From assembly GCA_964545075.1 (NCBI GenBank), contig CAZJFS010000126.1, positions 1 to 13,094 of the forward strand: a stretch of DNA of 13,094 bases, given 5' to 3'. This document shows, in pieces, positions 1 to 6,048 of this stretch (its first letter is position 1; every line of letters starts with the position of its first letter). The notes under the pieces are model-generated. The model ran no database searches, was not told the DNA's origin, and saw only the letters and a list, made by a program, of their open reading frames with translations. Source of the stretch: DAOPXV01 sp035352535. Its GTDB lineage: Bacteria > Muiribacteriota > UBA9980. A program made the position numbers and the translations under genes.

Positions 1-199
1 CGTGAAGTTTTACGTCCGATCTTGGATAATTAATGTTTTGATCGACGACTTCGAAAAGCTGTTTGATCTCGGTGAGCGAATATTGATTCCAGTCCGATAT
101 CGAATCTATAGCCCGGAGCCCTTCGATTTTCATTTTTGCGGACGTATCGTTTATCAGGCCTATAAGTTTTTGAAGGTCCATTTTCTGTTTTTCAATCAT
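1..199 (-). CDS. Unidentified protein, 5' part only (possible HEAT-like helical repeat)
   Basis: An open frame of 66 codons begins at ATG 199-197 and runs off the left edge of the window, so only the N-terminus is visible. It begins MIEKQKMDLQKLIGLI. The visible part is highly charged and predicted helical. Residues of about 12-31 have the spacing of a HEAT-type helix pair (L..LI.D....K..GL.AI), but one unit is too little to assign a family. It follows the RidA gene closely. The upstream stop codon TAG (220-218) overlaps the AGGAG ribosome-binding site, which suggests translational coupling in one operon. The spacing from GGAG to the ATG is 15 nt, unusually long, so the true start is uncertain. 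Coding status is supported by operon position and an uninterrupted frame. The function is unknown. Confidence 0.6.
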   Translation of the reverse strand, partial: MIEKQKMDLQKLIGLINDTSAKMKIEGLRAIDSISDWNQYSLTEIKQLFEVVDQNINYPRSDVKLH

Positions 200-217
200 G
201 TCAGTTATAATTATCTC

Positions 218-679
218 CTATTTGACTTTAAAAATAGCCTCGACTTCGACGGCGGCGCCCAGCGGAAGTGATGAAACTCCTACGGCGGCACGGGCGTGAG
301 AGCCGAAATCGCCCATTATTTTTTTGAAGAATTCCGAAGCTCCGTTCACGACTTTGGGATGGTCTTTAAAATCTTTCGTCGCCGCGCAGAACCCGGAGAT
401 TTTTACGAGCCTTTCGACGCGCGAAAGATCCCCGCCAAGGGCCTGCGAAAGCGCCGCGAATATATTAATGGCGCATATTTCAGCGGCTTTTTGAGCGTCC
501 TCGAGCGATACGTTATCGCCGAGCGTTCCGGCGCAGACCAGTTTTCCGTCGCGGACGGGAAGCTGGCCCGAGACGTAAGCGAACCCTTCAGAGATCACGA
601 CCGGAACGTATGCCGCAAGAGGCACGGCCGGTTTGGGAAGCACTATTCCGGCTTCCTTTAATTTTTCAACTATATTCAT
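218..679 (-). CDS. RidA/YjgF/UK114 family protein (enamine/imine deaminase-like)
   Basis: This 153-residue protein belongs to the YjgF/YER057c/UK114 superfamily. RidA members hydrolyse reactive enamine/imine intermediates released by PLP enzymes, such as 2-aminoacrylate from serine or threonine dehydratase, as cytosolic trimers. The catalytic arginine of the RidA signature is present as R130 in HARAAVGVSSLP, and E145 in VEVEAIF matches the second conserved active-site residue. At 153 residues it is longer than classical RidA (about 128) and resembles the longer subfamily often annotated only as 'RidA family'. Its substrate may therefore differ. The ATG start has an AAGGGGG ribosome-binding site upstream. 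It lies 59 nt after surE on the same strand, and its stop codon overlaps the ribosome-binding site of the next gene. The family call is secure and the exact reaction is inferred. Confidence 0.92.
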   Translation of the reverse strand: MNIVEKLKEAGIVLPKPAVPLAAYVPVVISEGFAYVSGQLPVRDGKLVCAGTLGDNVSLEDAQKAAEICAINIFAALSQALGGDLSRVERLVKISGFCAATKDFKDHPKVVNGASEFFKKIMGDFGSHARAAVGVSSLPLGAAVEVEAIFKVK

Positions 680-738
680 TTTATGATGACCCCCTTGATT
701 GTCTAAATGTTTTTGTTTACGAAAACTTTCATGATTTT

Positions 739-1506
739 TTAAAGGCTTTTAAACGTTTCGAGCGCTTTTAAATCCGTCATGTCGATCTTAAGCGGCGTGA
801 TTGAGACGTAGCCGTTTTGAACGGCTATAAGGTCCGTATTTTCATCGCTCTCGATTTTTTCCTTGTGGCCTGAAAGCCAGTAATGCACGAAACTCGACGG
901 ATCCGATATGGCCTTGTAGTCGTCGCGGTATCTGAAATTATTAACTCGCGTTATCTTACTTCCTTTGATCGCGGAAGATTCGACTGATGGAACATTGATG
1001 TTTAAAACGCAGTTGGTGCCGAATTCGTGGCATCTTGCGCGTAACTTTTCAATGTTATCGAAAATAAATTTCGCCGCAGTCGAATATTTTGGATTTGAAG
1101 AGAAGGTCGCGGTTGAAACCGCGAGTGAAGGAATAGCGAAAAAAAGACCTTCGAACGCCGCCGCGACCGTGCCGGAGTAGCGTATATCCACGCCCATGTT
1201 TTCACCGTGATTGATACCCGAAATCAACATGTCGGGCTTGTTTTCGGCGAGTATTACGCCAAGCGCGATCTTGGCGCAGTCGGCCGGCATTCCGTTGACT
1301 TGAAAGAATTTTTTTACGGCCGTTTGAGACGCTGGCGTAAATTCTTTTACCTTTAGCGGATAACGAAGCGTTATAGACGCGCTTGACGCGGATTTTTCCG
1401 TGTCGGGCGCGACTACATAAACTTCATGACATGCTGCGAGAGTTTCAGCGAGACAATGAAGCCCCTGAGCGTGAATTCCATCGTCGTTGGTAATTAGGAT
1501 CTTCAA
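739..1506 (-). CDS. surE: 5'/3'-nucleotidase SurE
   Basis: SurE is a metal-dependent phosphatase that removes phosphate from nucleoside 5'- and 3'-monophosphates, and in some species from short polyphosphate. It is cytosolic, and in many bacteria it sits near pcm and rpoS as a stationary-phase or stress factor. The 255 residues match the usual family length. The N-terminus MKILITNDDG carries the metal ligands D8 and D9, S39 lies in the EKSASSAS loop, and N99 lies in SGINHGENMG. The motif RYSGTVAAAFEG follows at 109-120. All expected metal ligands are present, so activity is likely. The start is TTG at 1506-1504: the family signature begins at this codon, and an excellent GGGAGGA ribosome-binding site lies 4 nt before it. 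It follows the winged-helix gene with 15 nt between them and precedes the RidA gene. Confidence 0.97.
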   Translation of the reverse strand: MKILITNDDGIHAQGLHCLAETLAACHEVYVVAPDTEKSASSASITLRYPLKVKEFTPASQTAVKKFFQVNGMPADCAKIALGVILAENKPDMLISGINHGENMGVDIRYSGTVAAAFEGLFFAIPSLAVSTATFSSNPKYSTAAKFIFDNIEKLRARCHEFGTNCVLNINVPSVESSAIKGSKITRVNNFRYRDDYKAISDPSSFVHYWLSGHKEKIESDENTDLIAVQNGYVSITPLKIDMTDLKALETFKSL

Positions 1507-1510
1507 AATT

Positions 1511-1517
1511 TCCTCCC
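1511..1517 (-). promoter_or_regulatory. Strong ribosome-binding site of surE
   Basis: GGGAGGA on the minus strand lies 4 nt before a TTG codon. It fixes the surE start at a non-ATG codon and shows that this organism uses ordinary Shine-Dalgarno initiation with TTG starts for internal operon genes. Confidence 0.8.
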
Positions 1518-1521
1518 TGAA

Positions 1522-1743
1522 TTATTTCAGCTTGATCTTTGAATTTTCAAAATTGTCCTTGGCTGTCGTTATGCTGATATTATTTTCGCGCATAAGCCAT
1601 CCGAGGGCAAGAGTGAAATGCAGATCGTCTATCGCATGCTTTTTCTTTATCTCTTCACGTACAACGCTGACAGCCGTTTCGCCGGCTTTGTCGAGGTAGT
1701 GCCAGATGTATCCGGCAATCTCGCCGATATCGGTTTTTATCAT
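1522..1743 (-). CDS. Winged helix-turn-helix domain protein (DUF2582-like)
   Basis: This 73-residue protein resembles the small stand-alone winged-helix family PF10771 (DUF2582). Recognisable features are the N-terminal GEIAGYIWHYLDKAGE segment, a central helix rich in E and K (VVREEIKK), and the LHFTLALGWLMREN recognition-helix region, followed by the wing (NISITTAKDNFENSKIKLK). The family is presumed to bind DNA, but no target or physiological role is established, to my knowledge. The whole domain fills the protein, so there is no sensor or effector part. The ATG start has GGGAG 8 nt upstream. An out-of-frame ATGAAATGA sits just before the start and is too short to be a gene. It lies 30 nt after the SANT-like gene and 15 nt before surE, probably in the same transcript. 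The family call rests on pattern recognition only. Confidence 0.8.
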   Translation of the reverse strand: MIKTDIGEIAGYIWHYLDKAGETAVSVVREEIKKKHAIDDLHFTLALGWLMRENNISITTAKDNFENSKIKLK

Positions 1744-1773
1744 TTCATACTCTCCCTTATCGCCATCATTTAT

Positions 1774-2277
1774 TTATCTTTTTTTCTTTCCGAATATAGA
1801 AGCTTTAGCGGCTTCGTCATGGAGTTGACGTTCCGCCATGTGCAGGTATTTTATGAGATTCTGGGCTGTTTTTGGAGTGGCGCGCGCGGCAAGTATTTTT
1901 TTCGCGAATCCGAGTTTTCTTCTTATGTAATTTACCGCCGGGATGGTAGTTTTAAAAAGAGAGGCCATTTCCCAATCGGCGTGTTGATCGTTTTTTTCAA
2001 TGAATTTTTTCAGGTCCGCGTCCGACCATTTTCTCTTATCCGAGCCGCCTCTTCTTTTGTAGTTATGTTTTTTGAGGCGTTCTTCATTGCGTTCAACGCT
2101 GCCGCGTGACTTTAACTCTTTCCAGTGCGGATTGCGGTTTCTGGAAAATTCGATATCTTTAACTGTAAATTTGGAATTTTTTTCGAGCCAGTCTTTGGTG
2201 ACAAGACTTTTTTCGCCTGAAGAGAGTTTGGACTTGAGGGATAATTTTATGTATTCGTCTGGGGTTTTGGCCGCCAT
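1774..2277 (-). CDS. SANT/Myb-like helix-turn-helix DNA-binding protein; true N-terminus probably further upstream
   Basis: From ATG 2277 the frame codes for 167 very basic residues. Around residues 82-125 it reads KWSDADLKKFIEKN, then ADWEMASLFKTTIPAVNYIRRKLGF. This is the pattern of bacterial SANT/Myb-like domains: W(S/T)..(D/E)..L, then a helix-turn-helix ending AV..(R/K)..LG. A second tryptophan element (NPHWKELKSRG) lies near residue 48. The C-terminus is a basic tail ending GKKKR. A DNA-binding role is therefore likely and its target is unknown. The ATG has no convincing ribosome-binding site. The same frame stays open upstream for at least 27 codons (DHAEVKKL immediately precedes the ATG) with no ATG, GTG or TTG codon. 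It joins the preceding repeat gene by a -1 shift in a 12-A run. The shown start is thus a placeholder; the protein may be the C-terminal part of a frameshifted fusion. Confidence 0.65.
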   Translation of the reverse strand: MAAKTPDEYIKLSLKSKLSSGEKSLVTKDWLEKNSKFTVKDIEFSRNRNPHWKELKSRGSVERNEERLKKHNYKRRGGSDKRKWSDADLKKFIEKNDQHADWEMASLFKTTIPAVNYIRRKLGFAKKILAARATPKTAQNLIKYLHMAERQLHDEAAKASIFGKKKR

Positions 2278-2304
2278 GAGCTTTTTTACTTCGGCGTGAT
2301 CGAG

Positions 2305-2343
2305 AGGAGCTGAAGCCGGTTTCGATGATGAAACCGGCCTCCT
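2305..2343 (-). other. Stem-loop between the repeat gene and the SANT-like gene
   Basis: On the transcript strand, GCCGGTTTC pairs perfectly with GAAACCGGC (9 bp, five of them G-C in the outer half plus one at the loop end) around a 6-nt ATCATC loop. AGGAG and CTCCT outside it can add 5 bp across a 5-nt bulge. No T-run follows on the minus strand, so it is not an intrinsic terminator for the repeat gene. It begins 14 nt (outer stem) or 19 nt (core stem) after a slippery heptamer. It could be a frameshift stimulator, an mRNA stability element, or a structure that hides the AGGAGG. The pairing is seen directly and the role is inferred. Confidence 0.6.
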
Positions 2344-2354
2344 GGATAATTTAA

Positions 2355-2763
2355 TTAGTTTTTTTTTTTTGTAACGGCTTTTTTAGCGGGAGCTGCCTTT
2401 TTTACGGGAGTAGCTTTTTTAGCGGGANNNNNNNNNNNNNNNNNNNNNNNNNNNNNNNNNNNNNNNNNNNNNNNNNNNNNNNNNNNNNNNNNNNNNNNNN
2501 NNNNNNNNNNNNNNNNNNNNNNNNNNNGCTTTCTTAGCGGGCGCGGCTTTTTTTACGGGCGTTGCTTTCTTTACGGGAGTAACTTTCTTGGCAGGAGCGG
2601 CTTTCTTAGCGGGCGCGACTTTCTTGGCGGGAACCGCTTTTTTAACTGGCGTAGCCTTTTTTACGGGAGTAGCTTTCTTAGCGGGCGCAGCCTTTTTAAC
2701 CGGAGCAGCTTTCTTGGCGGGAACCGCTTTCTTTACGGGAGTAGCTTTTTTTACAGTTGCCAT
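2355..2763 (-). CDS. Histone H1-like alanine/lysine/proline repeat protein (interrupted by assembly gap)
   Basis: After MATV the protein is a tandem array of the hexapeptide KK(A/V)(T/A/V)P(V/A). There are 12 complete units before the gap and about three after it, ending KKAVTKKKN and a TAA stop. Such tails resemble the C-terminal domain of histone H1, the chlamydial Hc proteins and AlgP. They bind DNA non-specifically by charge and are natively unfolded. I chose ATG 2763-2761 because AAGGAAGG precedes it. An upstream in-frame ATG (2796) would put that ribosome-binding site inside the gene. The 100 Ns break the frame by one base. The true gap must be a multiple of 3, and 3+18n if the repeat phase holds. 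The last codons lie in a 12-A run forming A AAA AAC before the stop, so a -1 shift would extend the protein into the SANT-like gene. Confidence 0.8.
2376..2751 (-). repeat. 18-bp tandem repeats coding for KKAxPx units
   Basis: The 18-nt coding unit AAxAArGCxrCwCCsGyw repeats head to tail. Twelve units are intact between 2751 and 2536, and two more plus a degenerate last unit lie after the gap. KKATPV and KKAAPA/KKAVPA variants partly alternate, which suggests growth by duplication of two-unit blocks. Arrays of this kind expand and contract by slippage and defeat short-read assembly, which explains the gap here. Confidence 0.92.
2428..2527. other. Assembly gap (100 N placeholder)
   Basis: Exactly 100 Ns lie within the tandem repeat. 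The frames on the two sides are offset by one base if 100 is taken literally, so the length is not real. Repeat phase on the two sides predicts 3+18n missing bases. Confidence 0.97.
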
Positions 2764-2807
2764 TGTTTTACTTCCTTCCTTTTTTTGAATATTCATTTTC
2801 TCTATTT

Positions 2808-2836
2808 ATTATAACAAATTTTCGGCATATAATCAA
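2808..2836 (-). promoter_or_regulatory. Sigma-70-type promoter of the repeat-protein operon
   Basis: TTGATT (-35, 2836-2831), a 17-bp spacer and TATAAT (-10, 2813-2808) lie upstream of the repeat protein gene. TG in the right place makes an extended -10 (TGTTATAAT). The expected start near 2801 gives a leader of about 38 nt containing the ribosome-binding site. It probably drives the whole minus-strand run from 2763 to the left edge. Confidence 0.7.
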
Positions 2837-2874
2837 ATTATATTATACTATCTTTCATTTTTTTTAAAATTATT

Positions 2875-4338
2875 TTAAACGACCGGTGTATCATTGTTCG
2901 TGTTGGAACCTGAAGATTGAAGTATATCAAGCTTTTTCATCTTATACCTGAGAGTGTCGCGATTGAGGTTTAAAAGTTTGGCGGTCTGAGACTGGTTGTT
3001 TGAAGTCATCGCGAGCGTCTTTTGAATTATTTTTTTTTCGATGCCGGATATAAGTTCCTCGATGTCGAGCCCTTCCTGCGGCACTTCAAAATCAAGCGAG
3101 TAAAGGTTCGTAGCGGCCATGACCTGGTCCGAAAGTGATTCGCCATGGTGTTTTTTTATTGATGATTTTCCGGCGATGTCCAGGTGAAGATGGTCCGGTA
3201 GGATGTAATCGCTGCTTTCTAAAAGTATTGAACGCTCGACGACATTCTTAAGTTCTCTTACGTTTCCAGGCCATAGATAGCCGTTCATCAATTCAAGCGC
3301 TTCTTCCGAAAGCCCTTTGACCTGTTTTTTAAAAACCGAATTGTAATGCTCGATGAAATGCTTCGCCAGGACGGATATGTCGTCTATTCGTTCCCGCAGG
3401 GGAGGGACGTGTATCGGTATAACGTTAAGCCTGAAAAAAAGATCTTCGCGGAATTTCGACGCCTGTATTTCTTTTTTAAGGTCTTTATTCGTAGCGGCTA
3501 TTATCTGCATGTCGACCGAGATATCCTTTATGCCGCCGACATGCTTGAATACCTTGTCCTCGATTATTTTTAAAAGTTTCGACTGAAGCCCCACGCTCAT
3601 CTCGCCGATCTCGTCCAGAAACAGCGTTCCGCCGTCGGCTACTTCGAAGAGACCTTTTTTCTGATTTATGGCGTTGGTGAACGCGCCTTTTTCATGTCCG
3701 AAAAGTTCTGATTCAAGAAGAGTTTCGGACAAGGCGCTGCAGTTGATCTCGACGAAAGGTTTGTTCTGGCGGAGCCCGCGATAATGAATCGCCCTTGCCA
3801 CAAGCCCTTTTCCGGTTCCCGATTCGCCGGTTATAAGGACGGTTGAAATCGGAACGCTGGCGAGTTTGTTTATCAGCTCGAGAATCTTGACTATCGAGGA
3901 ATGACTGCCGAGCATTTGTTCCTGCTGAAACTTTTTCTGTTCCTTCTGTTTCAGAAAGAAAACCTCTTTTTTCAGTTCGTGAGTTTCCAGCGCTTTTTTT
4001 ATAAGGTGTTTTAATTTTTCGAGATTGAATGGCTTGATCAGGTAGTCGTAAGCGCCTAACTTTAATGCTTCGATAGCCGTTTCAATTTCCGCGAACGCGG
4101 TTATCATTATTACATATGTGTCGGGCTGCAGCGCTTTTATTTTGCGTAAAAGTTCGATCCCGGAATAATCCGGCAGTTTTATATCGAGTATGCATACATC
4201 GATGGTATTTTCCTTAACGGTTTTGAGTCCGTCGTCGGCTAGTTCATGAGAAAAAACGTTAAATCCCATTTCCTTAAGTTCCGTCGTAAGGCTCCACCTC
4301 AGAAGTTTTTCATCATCGACTATAAGGATATTTTTCAT
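2875..4338 (-). CDS. NtrC-family sigma-54-dependent response regulator
   Basis: This 487-residue cytosolic activator has the full three-domain layout. The receiver (1-115) shows D8, D9, phosphoacceptor D52, T80 and K102. A short coiled linker (about 115-140, rich in K, E and Q) leads to the AAA+ domain (about 143-380) with Walker A GESGTGKG at 171-178 and Walker B GGTLFLDEIGE at 236-246. The Fis-type helix-turn-helix at the C-terminus reads NNQSQTAKLLNLNRDTLRYKMKKL. It should use ATP hydrolysis to open promoters bound by sigma-54 polymerase when phosphorylated by the kinase encoded upstream. The sigma-54 contact loop reads GAFTNA (218-223) instead of GAFTGA. The ATG has AAAGGA 7 nt upstream, and 27 nt separate it from the kinase stop. 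The target genes are not evident; no convincing -24/-12 promoter was found in the window. Confidence 0.95.
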   Translation of the reverse strand: MKNILIVDDEKLLRWSLTTELKEMGFNVFSHELADDGLKTVKENTIDVCILDIKLPDYSGIELLRKIKALQPDTYVIMITAFAEIETAIEALKLGAYDYLIKPFNLEKLKHLIKKALETHELKKEVFFLKQKEQKKFQQEQMLGSHSSIVKILELINKLASVPISTVLITGESGTGKGLVARAIHYRGLRQNKPFVEINCSALSETLLESELFGHEKGAFTNAINQKKGLFEVADGGTLFLDEIGEMSVGLQSKLLKIIEDKVFKHVGGIKDISVDMQIIAATNKDLKKEIQASKFREDLFFRLNVIPIHVPPLRERIDDISVLAKHFIEHYNSVFKKQVKGLSEEALELMNGYLWPGNVRELKNVVERSILLESSDYILPDHLHLDIAGKSSIKKHHGESLSDQVMAATNLYSLDFEVPQEGLDIEELISGIEKKIIQKTLAMTSNNQSQTAKLLNLNRDTLRYKMKKLDILQSSGSNTNNDTPVV

Positions 4339-4365
4339 TATTTCATCCTTTCAGATCAAGAAAAA

Positions 4366-5868
4366 TTATTTATTTTGAATATTCGTTTCTTTTATCGAGT
4401 CGGGCGCGGCTCCGGAAAAAATCGGTATGATTATCTTGAAGATCGTTTCCTTTCCCTGTATTGAAGATGCTTTGATATCGCCGCCCATGCTTCTTATTAT
4501 TTTCTGCGATACCGCGAGTCCAAGTCCAGACCCCTTGGGTTTGGTCGTGAAAAACGGTTCGAATATTTTCGTCATGGTCTCCTCATTTATGCCAGGGCCG
4601 TTATCCGAAACATTTATTATGAATTCTTTTTCGTTAGCCGCCGTTGTTATGGTCAGCCTGGCGTTTGAAGTCGAAGCTAAGGCCTGGTAAGCGTTTATGA
4701 CGACGTTCATAAATACCTGCGTGAATTGCTTTACGTCAATATTCAAAGGCGGGTCTATCTCTTCATGTATTAAAAATTCCTCGGTGACGTTGGGATATGT
4801 GTTCGATGTTTTTATGAACGCGAGGATGTTCAAGACCGTGTCGCGTATCTTCATAACTGACAATTTAAGCGGCACCGGCCTTGCGTAAGTGAGAAGGTTT
4901 GAAATTATTTCGTCGACGCGGTTTACCTGATTTATCATTTCGGCTATGATCTCCTGGTGCGGATCGTCTTTAGGGAATTTGGAAGATATGACCTGTATGG
5001 CGTTTCCTATGCCGGCCACGGGATTTCTGACCTCATGGGCCACGGCGACCGCGAGCTGGAGCATGGATGTGAGTTTTTTATTCGATTCCTTCAACGAAAC
5101 GGACATCTGATTAAGGGTCTGGCCGAGTTCGCCGATTTCATCATAACCGGTGAGATCCACCTTGTAATCGAGATTTCCATTTCCGATCTCTCGCGCGGCG
5201 GTTATAAGTTTATTGATAGGGAAGGTTATTTTTTTCGTCATATAAAAGGAGAACCAGATGACGCAAATAAAGATTACTATGACCGCCGCGACCATGTAAA
5301 TCGTTATTATTCTGTTCTCCGTGACGGAATTCACCGTCATATCCTTTAAGATGTTATTGTTCTTTATGAGCAGCTCCTCGATATCCCGGTGGAGGCTCTC
5401 TCGCTTTTGAACGAGCTTGGTCATTGGAATCTCCGCGGTATCCCATACGCCGAATTCGGAATCGTAAGCCTGATAAGCCGTGTTGAGGACCGTATTGAAG
5501 TTAGCGCGCGACTCTTCAATTCTCGACATTACTTTTTTTAATTCGCGGCTTGAAATGGTCTTTTTAGATTTTTTTATGAATTCGTCCATATAAATATCGA
5601 AGTCACGGTATTTTTCAACCAGCTGCTGATCGAAGCTGGCTTCCTTGTCTTTTTCACTTGTAAGAAGGTCGTTTGATTTAAGCTGAAGACTTTCAATAAG
5701 TTTGAGCGTATCGTTGTAATTGGAAAGGATGTTGGCGTTCTTATCGAGTACGGCTATGTTATAAATGGTTATAAGGCTGAGAAGCGTTATGAAAAAAAAC
5801 ATGACGAGGACGATAAGGCCTATCTTCCATGTTATATTATAACGTACGTTGAATTTTATGCTTTTCAT
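4366..5868 (-). CDS. Membrane sensor histidine kinase with HAMP domain
   Basis: About 500 residues, numbered here from ATG 5868. A transmembrane segment spans about 15-39, followed by a helical extracytoplasmic sensor region of about 150 residues (40-188) with no recognisable ligand fold. It is rich in charged heptads and could be a four-helix bundle. A second transmembrane segment covers 189-211, then HAMP (211-264). The phosphoacceptor H278 lies in VAHEVRNPVAGIGNA, followed by the HATPase domain with an N box (NVVINAYQAL), G1 DNGPGI (422-427) and G2 GSGLGL (446-451). This is the HisKA type usually paired with NtrC-like regulators, and the partner follows directly. A TTG nine bases upstream (5877) is an alternative start. 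I prefer the ATG, but neither has a strong ribosome-binding site. The signal sensed is unknown. Confidence 0.93.
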   Translation of the reverse strand: MKSIKFNVRYNITWKIGLIVLVMFFFITLLSLITIYNIAVLDKNANILSNYNDTLKLIESLQLKSNDLLTSEKDKEASFDQQLVEKYRDFDIYMDEFIKKSKKTISSRELKKVMSRIEESRANFNTVLNTAYQAYDSEFGVWDTAEIPMTKLVQKRESLHRDIEELLIKNNNILKDMTVNSVTENRIITIYMVAAVIVIFICVIWFSFYMTKKITFPINKLITAAREIGNGNLDYKVDLTGYDEIGELGQTLNQMSVSLKESNKKLTSMLQLAVAVAHEVRNPVAGIGNAIQVISSKFPKDDPHQEIIAEMINQVNRVDEIISNLLTYARPVPLKLSVMKIRDTVLNILAFIKTSNTYPNVTEEFLIHEEIDPPLNIDVKQFTQVFMNVVINAYQALASTSNARLTITTAANEKEFIINVSDNGPGINEETMTKIFEPFFTTKPKGSGLGLAVSQKIIRSMGGDIKASSIQGKETIFKIIIPIFSGAAPDSIKETNIQNK

Positions 5869-5902
5869 CAGTTCCAAAATAATTTGCCTGTCTTATAATT
5901 CG

Positions 5903-5914
5903 CGGCATATGCCG
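5903..5914. promoter_or_regulatory. 12-bp perfect palindrome in the divergent kinase/MFS region
   Basis: CGGCATATGCCG is a perfect 12-bp palindrome, 35 bp upstream of the kinase ATG. It lies just upstream of a possible kinase -10 (TATAAG at 5897-5892, minus strand), for which no good -35 was found. This is a reasonable place for a repressor or activator dimer site, for example autoregulation by the adjacent response regulator. A single copy is seen, so the role is an inference. Confidence 0.35.
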
Positions 5915-5956
5915 GCGTGAGTTTAACGGAAACACCTTATTTTACTTTAAAACATT

Positions 5957-5978
5957 TTAAAATGCAATAGCGTTTTAA
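5957..5978. promoter_or_regulatory. Near-perfect inverted repeat upstream of the MFS promoter
   Basis: TTAAAATGC, AATA, GCGTTTTAA form a 9-bp inverted repeat with one mismatch (T-G), ending 33 bp before the MFS -35 element. It could be an operator. It is AT-rich and could also be chance. Confidence 0.25.
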
Positions 5979-6011
5979 CACATTCAGCCAATATTCTTGT
6001 ATCCGCCGGTA

Positions 6012-6040
6012 TTGACTTGGCAAACGCTTTCTGTTAAAAT
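6012..6040 (+). promoter_or_regulatory. Sigma-70-type promoter of the MFS gene, placed for leaderless mRNA
   Basis: TTGACT (6012-6017), a 17-bp spacer and TAAAAT (6035-6040) give five of six matches in each box. Only 8 bp separate the -10 box from the ATG at 6049, so transcription should start about two bases before, or on, the start codon. No ribosome-binding site is present, in agreement with a leaderless transcript. Confidence 0.65.
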
Positions 6041-6048
6041 TCACCGCG

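Noticed and set aside
1618..2109. A 163-codon plus-strand open frame antisense to the winged-helix and SANT-like genes
   Set aside because: Low-complexity phenylalanine-rich translation, typical of the reverse of a lysine/glutamate-rich gene; no ribosome-binding site or family motif.
2305..2370. Stem-loop plus T-run read as a plus-strand intrinsic terminator
   Set aside because: The T-run begins 20 nt after the stem rather than directly, and no plus-strand gene ends there. The T-run is the complement of lysine codons in the repeat gene.
2376..2751. Short regular repeats as a CRISPR array
   Set aside because: The 18-nt units are contiguous with no spacers and keep one reading frame; they encode a protein repeat.
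2419..2796. A 125-codon reading of the repeat gene that ends just after the gap
   Set aside because: Its stop arises only because the 100-N placeholder shifts the frame; the repeat motif continues in another frame to TAA at 2357-2355.
2871..2890. TTTAAAATAATTTTAAA inverted repeat at the response-regulator stop codon as a terminator
   Set aside because: The stem has only A-T pairs and a 3-nt loop; it would not be stable enough, although the T-rich context is suggestive.
6018..6034. TTGGCA-like -24 element as a sigma-54 promoter for the MFS gene
   Set aside because: TTGGCA matches, but the required GC of the -12 element, ten bases after GG, is CT. The overlapping TTGACT/TAAAAT promoter fits better.
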